From positions 1,116,001 through 1,180,000 of the forward strand of contig CAVWLA010000003.1 of the NCBI GenBank assembly GCA_963755825.1: a stretch of 64,000 bases of DNA, in the 5' to 3' direction. The notes beneath the pieces are model-generated. The model made no database searches. It saw only the letters and a list, made by a program, of their open reading frames with translations, and had not been told where the DNA came from. The stretch comes from DATBQN01 sp963755825 (GTDB lineage: Bacteria > Acidobacteriota > Thermoanaerobaculia > Multivoradales > UBA5704). Positions 34,429 through 42,900 of this stretch are shown piece after piece (position 1 is the first letter of the stretch; each line of letters starts with the position of its first letter). The position numbers and the translations under genes are program-made.

Positions 34429-34541
34429 TGTCATCCTGAGCGAAGCGAAGGATCCGGGGGGAGGGAATGCTCCAAATAGCTGGCCTTATTGCGTTTAGAT
34501 CCTTCCCCCCGCCCGGATCCTTCGCTGCGCTCAGGATGACA
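34429..34541. repeat. Dispersed palindromic repeat, copy 2 (long arms)
   Basis: Arms of roughly 38-42 bp are inverted around a 33-bp spacer. The outer parts share TGTCATCCTGAGCG, then AGCGAAGGATCCGGG, with small differences toward the centre (a G-rich run of variable length). The central sequence is A/T-richer. The right arm shares 24 bp with copy 1 at 20082-20131, so this is a family of intergenic palindromes, probably present elsewhere in the genome. Confidence 0.8.
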
Positions 34542-34599
34542 GCCTGGAACACTTCGCGAGAGAGCACCGCCACCGCCGATCCAGCCGTACAGCCCGCCT

Positions 34600-34851
34600 A
34601 AACTCCTCGCCGCATGCCGCGGCAGCCAGTTTAGGGCGCGGAAACTCCTCGCCGCGCGACGCGGCAGCCAGTTTCCATCACCTAAACTCCCCGCCGCGCG
34701 GCGCGGCAGCCAGTTTCCGTCGCCTAAACTCCTCGCCGCGTGCCGCGGCAGCCAGTTTTCATCACCGAAACTACCCGCCGCGCGACGCGGCAGAGAGTTT
34801 CCGTCGCCGAAACTCCTCGCCGCGCACCCGGGCGGCCAGTTTCCATCGCCG
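34600..34851. repeat. Tandem array of six 42-bp hairpin units
   Basis: Units start at 34600, 34642, 34684, 34726, 34768 and 34810, an exact 42-bp period. Each has an outer pair AAACT / AGTTT and an inner pair GCCGC / GCGGC around a 5-nt loop, then a 9-nt linker, so every unit can fold on its own. Loops vary (ATGCC, GCGAC, GCGGC, GTGCC, GCGAC; the sixth copy is more diverged), while the stems are kept. Linkers alternate between CATCACC-like and CGTCGCC-like forms in the middle of the array, suggesting past growth by 84-bp pairs. Three units carry in-frame TAA, so the array does not encode a repeat protein. Confidence 0.92.
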
Positions 34852-34975
34852 CCCCAGCTCCGCAGATTGCCCGCTCAGGCCGACAAGTCGCCGCGCCTCT
34901 CGGCCTTTCACCCGGCGCGCTCGCCCGGCGGCACGGCGTCGCCGCCGGGCGATGGTGAAGGCCCCCGCGCGCGGC

Positions 34976-36031
34976 CTAGAGACCGAGCTCGGCGGCGGCG
35001 AGGGCGGTGCCCTCGACGCGGGCGCGGATCTTCGCGAAGGCGACGTCCCGCGAGGTCGAGGTGTCGTCCGCGAAGGGGGAGAAGCCGCAGTCATCGGTCG
35101 TGCCGAGGCGGTCGAGCGGGATGAACTCCGCCGCCTCGAGGACGCGGTCGCGCACCTCCTCCGCCGTCTCGACGCGCGGCGAGAGGGGATCGATCACCCC
35201 CACGAACACCCGCTGGCCCGGCCGCGCGCAGTCGCGGATCACCCCCAGGGACCGGCGGCGGTCCGCCTCGCTCGCCAGCTGGATGTAGAAGTTGCCCGCC
35301 TCGAGGCTGAAGAGCGCCGGGAGGAGCTCGGCGTAGTCAACGTCGGCGCTGTGGGTCGAGTCGTGGTCGCCGCCGGGGCAGGTGTGGACGCCCAGCCGCC
35401 CGCGCTCCTCCGCCGAGAAGCGGGCGAGCACCTGGTTGTTGAGGTCGACCATGCTGCGGAGCAGCCCGCCGCTGGGGTCGAGCTTGTAGGTGAGCCGCCC
35501 CTCGGTGAAGTCGATCTGCACCGCGTGGGCGCCGCGGTCGAGGCAGGAGCGGATGTCCGCCGCCGCCTCGTCGATCAGGTCGGCGATGAACTCCTCGCGC
35601 GGGTAGCCGTCGATCCCGTCCTGCGGATAGAGGAGCGAGAGGGCCGAGGCCGAGATGACCGCCTGCTTGAGCGGCCGGTCGGTCAGCCGCCGCGCCGCGT
35701 CGAGGTACGAGCCGGCGCGCGTCACGTAGCGGAACGGCCCCGCCGTCAGGCGCGGCAGCTGGCGGGTGTGGCCGTCGGCGAAGGGGATCACGGCGCCGTC
35801 GGGCGCCAGGTTCGCGGCGCCATGGACGGGATAGGTCGCGAAGCTCGGCTTGGTCTGCTCGCCGTCGCTCAAAACCGGTGAGCCGGTCGCCGCAAAGCGC
35901 TCGAGGGTGTCGCGGAGCGCCGCCTCATAGAGCGCGGCGAGCGCCTCCGGGGCGAGCGTCGAGTCGCCCATCGCGGCGATCAGGCTCGCCGGCCGCGGGA
36001 TGCTGCCGACGGGTTCGGTGGGAATGGGCAT
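34976..36031 (-). CDS. Cobalamin-independent methionine synthase-like protein (MetE C-terminal domain)
   Basis: A 351-residue protein starting at ATG 36031, where PTEPVGSIPRP gives the usual start of the family. It contains SDGEQTKPSF, then FIADLIDEAAADI and QIDFTEGRLTYK. The zinc ligands are in GVHTCPGGDHDST (His and Cys) and TTDDCGFSPF (Cys). These match the catalytic half of MetE, which moves a methyl group to homocysteine. Stand-alone versions of this domain are often not classical methionine synthases and may use other methyl donors or thiols. The gene is divergent from the DUF3224 gene; the hairpin array lies just after its stop. Confidence 0.85.
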   Translation of the reverse strand: MPIPTEPVGSIPRPASLIAAMGDSTLAPEALAALYEAALRDTLERFAATGSPVLSDGEQTKPSFATYPVHGAANLAPDGAVIPFADGHTRQLPRLTAGPFRYVTRAGSYLDAARRLTDRPLKQAVISASALSLLYPQDGIDGYPREEFIADLIDEAAADIRSCLDRGAHAVQIDFTEGRLTYKLDPSGGLLRSMVDLNNQVLARFSAEERGRLGVHTCPGGDHDSTHSADVDYAELLPALFSLEAGNFYIQLASEADRRRSLGVIRDCARPGQRVFVGVIDPLSPRVETAEEVRDRVLEAAEFIPLDRLGTTDDCGFSPFADDTSTSRDVAFAKIRARVEGTALAAAELGL

Positions 36032-36179
36032 GGGGATCTGCTCCTCGGTCGCTGGGTTCGCCAGAATCTTATCCCCGACGCAGCCGATCCGGGAGCGACT
36101 CCGGGCGCTCTTGGCCCCGGAATTGCTCTCACAGGTCGTGTTGGTCGACACGGACCCCTTGAGAGTGAGAGGAGGCGCG

Positions 36180-36578
36180 ATGAGCCATGCGGCGAAGGGA
36201 GCGTTCGAGGTCAAGGGTTGGGACGAGAAGCCCTACGAGGAGATCGAAGGCGGGGCCAAGCTCACCCGCGCCGCGGTGACCCAGACCTTCCACGGCGACA
36301 TCGACGGCGAGGGGAAGGTCGAGTATCTGATGGCGCACCGCGCCGACAAGACGGCCGACTTCGTCGGCCTGCTGCGTGTCGTCGGCAGCCTCGGCGGCCG
36401 CGCCGGGAGCTTCGTCCTGCAGATCACCGGCACCTTCGACGGCAAGACGGCCAAGGGCTCCTGGTGGGCGGTGAACGGCGCGGGGACCGGAGACCTTCAG
36501 GGCCTCCGTGGGAAGGGCGATTTCGCCGCGCCGCACGGGCCGAACGGCACCTATACGCTCGACTACGAGGTCGGCTGA
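36180..36578 (+). CDS. DUF3224 domain protein
   Basis: A 132-residue protein with a strong GAGAGGAGG ribosome-binding site. The sequence KGAFEVKGWDEKPYEEIEGGAKLTRA, TFHGDIDGEGKVEYLM, FVGLLRVVGSLGGRAGSFVLQ, GTGDLQGLRGKGDF and GTYTLDYEVG matches the DUF3224 family across its full length. The family forms a small beta-barrel of unknown function related to allene-oxide-cyclase-like folds. No signal peptide. It converges with the CHAT gene across a 36-bp gap. Confidence 0.85.
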   Translation: MSHAAKGAFEVKGWDEKPYEEIEGGAKLTRAAVTQTFHGDIDGEGKVEYLMAHRADKTADFVGLLRVVGSLGGRAGSFVLQITGTFDGKTAKGSWWAVNGAGTGDLQGLRGKGDFAAPHGPNGTYTLDYEVG

Positions 36579-36614
36579 ACGCGGGCGACGCGCCGCGGCC
36601 CGACGGTCGTTCGG

Positions 36615-38486
36615 TCAGTTGGACCGGCGGCGTGACGGCGACGGGAGCGGCGCGGGCTCCCAGGTGACGTCGAACTCGCCGTCCTTCCCGAAGAGATTGC
36701 GGCCGTGGATCTCGAGGACGCCGTCGGCGCGCAGCTCGCCCTCGTGGCTGCCCCAGACTCGCAGCCAGCTGGCGTCTCCCCAGTCCTCCTTGAGCACGCC
36801 GGCGGTGTATTTGTAGACGCCGAGATAGTGCCCCTCGTGGAGCAGGCCGACGCCCTGCCAGTACGGGGTCTCGACCAGCAGGACGCCGTCTTTCAATCGG
36901 GTAACGAGCAGGCGGAGGACGGCGACGCCGTTGATCCGGAACCGCTCGACGGTGGTTTTCGTTCTCCGCCCGCCGGTCGCCGGTGACCGGCGCCACCAGA
37001 TCTCTCCGATCCCCGCCGTGGCGCCTCTCGCTCCCTCACCATGGAGGGCCAGGCCCGTGCCGCGGAGCGGCGATCCATGGAGGATGCCCCAGGTGCCGTT
37101 CGTCGCCTCCCGGTAGACCCCGAGGTAGCGCTCCGTCCGAAAGATGCCCGCTCCCGCCAGGCTCCTGCTCGCGAGGCGAAACCGATCTCCCGAGAGATGC
37201 TGGACCGCCGCGTCCTCGGCGCCGTCGCCTTCCACCGCATAGCGGCCGGCGATATCCAGCGGAGGTGTCACCTCCTCGTCCGCAGGAACCGGCCCCTCGG
37301 CCTGGAGCCGCCGTCTCGCCTGGACGATCGCCGGCGCGGCATGCTCATCGTCCGCACGCGGCTCCGGTAGGACCAAGCCGTCTCCGGCGTCCCGCGCGAA
37401 GAGGACGGGGATCGCCCATTCGAAGGGGCGCCGGCCCTCGGCGAGGATCGCCAGGCGCGCCTCGACGACCGCCGCCTCGACCGGATCGTGCACCGCCAGG
37501 CGGTCGTAGAGCTTGGAGCTGAAGGCGATCGCGGCGCGATTGGAGATCGGGAACTGCATGGCCACCACCGCCGGCGCCTCCGCGAGGACGAGCGCCGCGG
37601 CCATTCCCCGGTAGGGGTCCTGCCCGTCCCGGCGCGCGACGGCGCCCGTATCGCAGGCGTTGACGACCACCAGCCGCAGCTCGGGCAGCGAGCCGAGGAG
37701 CTCGCCGAGGAGCCGGCCCGACACCAGCTCCGACCGCCGGCCTCGCGGCTGGAAGAGGAGCCTGCCCTCCCCGCTCTCCGGAGCGAAGTCGCCGTGCCCC
37801 ACGAGGTGGAGCACGTGGAAGCCCCCGTCGAGCATCCGGCTGCGCAGCTCGCCGAGCGTCGGGCCCGCCATCCGCTCGACCTCGATGGCCGGCTGCGAGC
37901 GCACCGCCTCCTCGATTCCCCGCCACTCGTCCTCGAACTTGGTGGCCAGGTGCGGCGCGGCGTTGACCACCAGGACGCGCAGCCCGCCGGAGAGCGGCTC
38001 GCGCGGCGGCAGCGCCACGGGGACCAGGCGGACGATCGGCGTCTCGCGCCGCAGACCGAGGTACTGCCGCGTCTCCGGATGGCGCATCAGCTCCCAGGGG
38101 AGGGCCGCGTGCGGCGCGGCCGCGCCGTCGAACTGCAGGCGCAGCCGGAGACCCTCCGGCGAATTTCGCCCGGCGAGGGCGAAGCGCCCGGCCTCCAGCC
38201 GGTCGCGGACGCCGGCGACGGCGAGCGACGCGAAGAGCGCCTCGCCCAGGCGCTCGATGTCGGGCGGGGCCGGATCGGCGATCCGCGGAGACCCGCGGGC
38301 GCGGCGGCGAGCGCCGCTTCCCCGCACCGATCTCTCGAAGCCGGTGAGCAGATCGCGCAGGATCTCCTGAGAATAGGGAGGGACGAAGGCGGCGTCGGCC
38401 CGGCCGTAGAGCGAGCCGACAATGCCGACCGTGTAACCTCCCCGCCCGTCGGAGGCGACCTGGAAGTCGAGGTTCCGATATCTCAT
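36615..38486 (-). CDS. CHAT-domain putative cysteine protease with C-terminal beta-rich domain
   Basis: A 623-residue protein. Residues about 75-365 form a CHAT domain: LPWELMR (129-135), catalytic His231 in HLVGHGDF, catalytic Cys278 in VVNACDTG, then FEWAIPVLF. These two residues are those of caspase-like CHAT peptidases. The N-terminal 60 residues are beta-rich (LDFQVASDGRGGYTVGIVG). Residues about 415-610 hold a further region with two related stretches beginning YLGVYREATNGTWG and YLGVYKYTAG, likely a duplicated lipocalin-like or beta-sandwich unit. No signal peptide or TPR is seen. CHAT proteases serve in prokaryotic defence (for example with gasdermins or type III-E CRISPR), but no such partner is adjacent. 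A DUF3237 gene lies upstream on the same strand. Confidence 0.85.
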   Translation of the reverse strand: MRYRNLDFQVASDGRGGYTVGIVGSLYGRADAAFVPPYSQEILRDLLTGFERSVRGSGARRRARGSPRIADPAPPDIERLGEALFASLAVAGVRDRLEAGRFALAGRNSPEGLRLRLQFDGAAAPHAALPWELMRHPETRQYLGLRRETPIVRLVPVALPPREPLSGGLRVLVVNAAPHLATKFEDEWRGIEEAVRSQPAIEVERMAGPTLGELRSRMLDGGFHVLHLVGHGDFAPESGEGRLLFQPRGRRSELVSGRLLGELLGSLPELRLVVVNACDTGAVARRDGQDPYRGMAAALVLAEAPAVVAMQFPISNRAAIAFSSKLYDRLAVHDPVEAAVVEARLAILAEGRRPFEWAIPVLFARDAGDGLVLPEPRADDEHAAPAIVQARRRLQAEGPVPADEEVTPPLDIAGRYAVEGDGAEDAAVQHLSGDRFRLASRSLAGAGIFRTERYLGVYREATNGTWGILHGSPLRGTGLALHGEGARGATAGIGEIWWRRSPATGGRRTKTTVERFRINGVAVLRLLVTRLKDGVLLVETPYWQGVGLLHEGHYLGVYKYTAGVLKEDWGDASWLRVWGSHEGELRADGVLEIHGRNLFGKDGEFDVTWEPAPLPSPSRRRSN

Positions 38487-38553
38487 GTCGGGTGGAGGGC
38501 GAGTCGCACGTCGCCCGGCTCCTCAGGATCCCGGGAGAGATGGGAGAGCCGGC

Positions 38554-39054
38554 TCAGAGCACCGCGTAGACGACCTGGTGCACGGCCGTCGTGGTGAATC
38601 GCCCGACGCTCACGGCGACGAGGCGGTTGAGCCAGCCGTAGGGCTCGGACGCCGTCTCGAAGGTCGGCGTCAGGCGGAGGTAGTACTCGGAGGGGTCGAC
38701 CTCCTCGCCGGCGAGGATGCGCGCGAAGGTGCTCGGCGCGACGTCGAAGATGCCGCGGGAGACGAGGTAGATGAGATGGCCGTCGTCGGTGCGCAGGGTG
38801 GCGCGGACGTCGAGCGTCCGCGTGCCGTCCGGCCGCAGCAGCACCCAGTCGCCGCCGCCGGGAAGCACCTCGCCGCGCAGCCGAGGACCGTGGAACGTGC
38901 CCCCGTCGAGATAGCGGATCCGGCGGTCGCCGTTCGGCGTCGCCCCCACCGCATGCGCCGCCCCCCAGCCCACGCTCACCTCGAGCAGCAGCTCCGACGA
39001 GAGCCCGGAGCCTGAGCTCGATCGGCGCGCGGGCTTCTCGGTCGTTTGCGGCAT
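38554..39054 (-). CDS. DUF3237 family protein
   Basis: A 166-residue protein. The ATG at 39054 is preceded by AGGAGG at 6 nt and is preferred to an ATG 15 bp earlier, which would contain that site. The sequence VSVGWGAAHAVGATPNGDRR, YLDGGTFHGPRLRGEVLPGG, DWVLLRPDGTRTLDVRATLRTDDGHLIY, YYLRLTPTFET and YGWLNRLVAVSVG matches DUF3237 along its length. These are beta-barrel proteins of unknown function. The stop is 67 bp before the CHAT gene, on the same strand, so co-expression is likely. Confidence 0.83.
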   Translation of the reverse strand: MPQTTEKPARRSSSGSGLSSELLLEVSVGWGAAHAVGATPNGDRRIRYLDGGTFHGPRLRGEVLPGGGDWVLLRPDGTRTLDVRATLRTDDGHLIYLVSRGIFDVAPSTFARILAGEEVDPSEYYLRLTPTFETASEPYGWLNRLVAVSVGRFTTTAVHQVVYAVL

Positions 39055-39249
39055 GGCGTTCCTCCTCATCCGGGGCGGGAGATCTTCTTTCCGGCCTCCG
39101 CGAGATCATCCAGCGAAAGGCAGCTCGCCGCAACCTCGCGAGCGAGGCGAGCGAGAGCCGTGAGCCGCCGTCCCGTGAGCCGAGAGATCCCGCGCCGCGG
39201 CCGGCGGACGAGGGGGTTCCGATAGAATGACGCGAGGGAGAGACGATCT

Positions 39250-39600
39250 GTGACGAATCCGAGCGAGCGCGGCAGCCGACGCGATCTGTGGTTTTCCATG
39301 CTGGTCGTCGCGAGCGGGCTGATCTGGACCGTCGTGGCGTACATCGCGATCCCCAAGGTCGCCCTCGGCCTCGGAACCTATTTCGACCAGCCCTTAAATC
39401 CTGCTCATCCATGGCCCGTGCCCGCCGAGCACGGCATGCCGATCTGGGCCATCGGATTCTGCTGGTTGTCTACAGGAGTCCTGGCCGTCGCCGGGACGCT
39501 CTCCCCGACGGTCGATGACTTCCAGAGAAACCACCGGGTCGTCCATGGGGGTCTGCTGGTGCTGTTGTTTTTCTTGGTGGGGTGGTTTAGCTGGCTGTGA
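39250..39600 (+). CDS. Small three-helix membrane protein, unknown
   Basis: A 116-residue protein starting at GTG 39250 with GGGAGAG upstream. Three hydrophobic spans are visible (residues about 13-34, 63-83 and 98-116), with a Pro-rich loop between the first two (FDQPLNPAHPWPVPAEHG). No known domain is recognised. The gene sits at the edge of the less GC-rich defence island and is transcribed toward it. Confidence 0.55.
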   Translation: MTNPSERGSRRDLWFSMLVVASGLIWTVVAYIAIPKVALGLGTYFDQPLNPAHPWPVPAEHGMPIWAIGFCWLSTGVLAVAGTLSPTVDDFQRNHRVVHGGLLVLLFFLVGWFSWL

Positions 39601-39936
39601 AAATTGATTGCTGCACAACGCCTATGAAATGCGCCAGTGTACGTTCTCGCTAGATAGCCGGCGCGGAGAATATCTCTTCCGCATTCCACCTCTTTCCAAA
39701 TGCTGCGGTCAGGCCTTCCGGGAGCTCAGAGGCGGCCCTTCTGCTCCTCCCGATAGCGCTGCTTTGCCTGAGCACCCAAACTGGCCCCACAAGACACAGT
39801 CTTAGCTTTGTGCCACCTTAACCCTTGCTCCCCAATCCTTGATCAGGATAGGCTCAATCAGATTCCAGCTCTCTAACGTTATTTGCCGATAATCAATCAA
39901 ATCAAAACCTCCTGCCTCCCCTAGCCATCATGCTCC
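39601..39936. other. Gene-poor 336-bp border of the defence island
   Basis: This stretch is clearly less GC-rich than the sequence to its left and has no recognisable gene. On the minus strand a TTG at 39900 lies 7 nt after AGGAGG and opens a 32-codon frame (to 39802, starting LIDYRQITLESWNLIEP). It is not recognised and may be a gene remnant. No terminal inverted repeats or transposase could be seen. Confidence 0.5.
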
Positions 39937-42900
39937 TCATGCTGCCCCGGAACCTTTACTCCGCAGCTCTAATTGCCGCGGATCAGCTCGTTTGGTGGTG
40001 GCGGGTACCTCAAGAGCGCCGGCGACGCGAAGCTCCTCTTCGGTAATCGTTGGCCCTGCGCAAATCCTTTCCAGTAGCGCTGCTTGCTGCGGCTCTAGTT
40101 CGACTAAACAGCCAAGCACGTTGAGTAAGTTGAGCAATTCAGTCGTATATTCGGCCAGCCAATGATCAGGATTGATGTCGCCCAGCGACGAAGGTGGCCT
40201 GCGGTCGCCGATGATCGGGCGATCACGGTTTTTCTTGCGATAGCTGAACCATTGGAGCAGAACTTGCTTGCCTGAAACCTCATAGGTCCACACCTCGGGC
40301 TCGACGTTCTCCACGAAGCCCGTACCGATGAGAATTCTCCGCTTCGAGGCGTCATAGTCGATCATGTCCGGCATCGCTGCCGGATCCTGTGGAATCGCGC
40401 CAGAAGTGGGGATGCGCGGCCTCTTCGTCGTGGGAAGTCGAGGAGGTTGAGCGAGCCGGCCCTTGTCGGGATCCGACATTCGCTCACCAAAGGTATGCAG
40501 CCAGACTACAGTTCGGCCAATGTCGGCTGCGTCGGAGAAAATCGCCCTATCTGCAGTGATTGGAATGCGCAGTCCTGGCGTCGAAAGATCGCCCTGAAAG
40601 CGTGTAGTAAATGCCCGGTGCGCGGCTGTCGCTGCGATATATGCGATGACATCCTCCGCTGTCACTTCATAGCCAAGACGCTGCGCCAGAATGGGCAGTA
40701 GGTTCGGCGGAAGGTTAGCAATACTGGCCTTGGAATCGCGCCAGAGTGGGAAGACGCGACCGCCGAACGAGCCTTTGTAGTGATCAAGGTCAGGAACTAG
40801 GTCGGTAATCGTGATGGCAGGACCAGCCGAAGGAGAAGTACGGGATAGCGCAGTTAAGAAGACCTGCCTATCAGAGAGCAACGACCATAACTCTGGGTTC
40901 GGTCGATTGATCAATCGGTTATCGGGGATGATCCACTGGCGATCGAACGACCGAAAGCCATAGTGCACAGGCGGCAGGCACCCGCCGGTCTCACTGGATA
41001 CCGGCCTTTTCCGCGCCTCGTAGCCAGGTAGGCCCTCTTTCACGATTCGGTGACTGTGTCGATCACCGAGCTTTCCGTTAGCGAGGTGCGGATGAAAAAG
41101 ATCATCCATCTCTCCCTTTGCTGCCGTCACCAGCTTGCGCCAGCGCCTTTCCAACGACTCAGCATCCGGCGCTATAACCCATGTCCGCCCTGGCATCACA
41201 CCCGAGCCGTTGTAGAGGAAGAGATCTTCGAGCTTTGGATAGGTCGCCCATGCGCCGGTCGAGGCAGGAAGAAAGGGCGAGCGCCAGTCGGACGGACACT
41301 TGATCCATTCACCTTCATTGAGCCGCAACTGGTCGAGAGCCTTGAACTTATCGATGCGATGGCCGATGGGCAAGGTATGAAAGCGCACTGTTGCAGGAAC
41401 GTTCGGGTCATTCTTGACAGAACGCGACGCGAGGACGACGCAGACTGGCTGCTGCACGCCCTGAAAGATGCGCGTATTCACCTCCGGTTGATGTCCTTCA
41501 GGCGAGCAGTCGATGACCCAGATGTCGTCGCAGGTGCGACGAAGATAGTCGCGCATCTTTTGAAAGCCCGGCCCGGCGAGGAAGCCAGAAACCGTGATGT
41601 AGCAGACGATTCCGGCCCGGTTCGTCGGGTGGTGATCGAAGACCTTCCAGGTAGCCCAGCGCCAGAAATAGACGTAGAGATTACGGAGGTGCTTGCTGTG
41701 TGCGCCCACACCCCAATCCCGTGGCGGCATCCAATCGGCCAGTGGCGACGACTTTTCCTCCACGGGGCTTTCGCCTTCAACCCAGCCACCGCGGCCCTTG
41801 GCCTTCTCTTTATAGGGTGGATTGCCCAGCACCACAGTGATCGGCTCGTCGCGCTTAATCTTGTTGGCATCTTTCCGCGACTTGGCGATAGGTGCGAGAA
41901 TGCCTGGAATCCAGCTCTCGTCATCGTCAGGGTTGCCGAGCGTATCCGTCACGAACATCCGCACCGCCTCCACTGGCGCGGCACCGGTCAGTTCGACGAT
42001 CTCCGCAAAGATTCGTAACTGTGCGACAGCAAACGGCCCGAGCTGCATCTCGAAGGCTATGAGCCTCCGAACCGCTGCATCAATCGCGCCGCGGATCGCA
42101 CCAGCGCCTTCGTCGGCTTCGACCGTGTCAGCGATCTTGTGCAGTACGCCGAGAAAGAACGTGCCGGTTCCCATGGCAGGGTCGATCAGAGTTACAGCCG
42201 GTGACGCAAGGCCGGCGTGGAGCTTGAACCGATAAGTGCGCAGAACATCGTCGACGAGACGCACCATGGCACGAACGACTTCTGGCGGCGTGTAGTATGA
42301 ACCAGTCTTCTTTCGAAGGTCGTTGTCATAGACTTCCAGGAAGTCTTCGTAGAAATAGAGCCACGCGTCTGACCGGCCCTTGCTCACTTGCTGCCAATTC
42401 ACGGCATCGAGTACCCGAATGAGCGTGCTGAGCGACGTCTTAAGCGTCGCCTGGTTTTGGGCGCTGTCCGTAAGCAGGCGAAGTGCGGCGCCGATGAGCG
42501 AGTTTGATTTGGACAGCTCGGCGGCGACCTGCTGGAGGCCAGTGGCGAGGCTGATCTCCTTCGCCCGCGCCATTAGCAGTCCGAAGGTGACAGCTTGCGC
42601 ATAGCCGTCCGCGAATCGTTCGTCGGTCGCATCGGGAAAGAGCAGTTTGCGCCAGTCGGTCGCTAGCTCGGTGAGAGCTTCGCTCCTAAGGCTGAGTTGC
42701 TCCGTGACCTCGTCGCGAAGGAAGCGGCAAAGCCGCGCGCTGATGTGCGCCAGATCCTTCGCGTCGCGTGGTGGAATCGGCTTCCATCGGAAAAAGCTTT
42801 CGAACAACGCCAGGAGAGGGAGCGGTGCATCCAGCTTGTCACCAGCCGACTCGATGTCACCAATGAGCGACACGATTCCGGCGACCAGTTCTCCGTCTTG

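Larger units (their letters stand above)
34358..34975. other. 618-bp gene-free stretch holding two repeat systems
   Basis: No convincing gene is present between the DJ-1/PfpI and MetE-like genes. The stretch contains the second copy of the dispersed inverted repeat and a six-unit tandem array of hairpins, both listed separately. Short open frames here are interrupted by a TAA in three array units or lack ribosome-binding sites. Confidence 0.7.

Noticed and set aside
34600..34851. CRISPR array
   Set aside because: Linkers between units are only 9 nt and similar to each other, units are internally palindromic, and no cas gene is nearby.
34740..34958. Repeat protein encoded by the 42-bp units (14-residue repeats)
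   Set aside because: Earlier units carry TAA in the same frame, there is no ribosome-binding site, and only two units would be covered.
37488..38597. Plus-strand gene opposite the CHAT protease
   Set aside because: The CHAT frame has intact catalytic motifs; the opposite frame is low-complexity.
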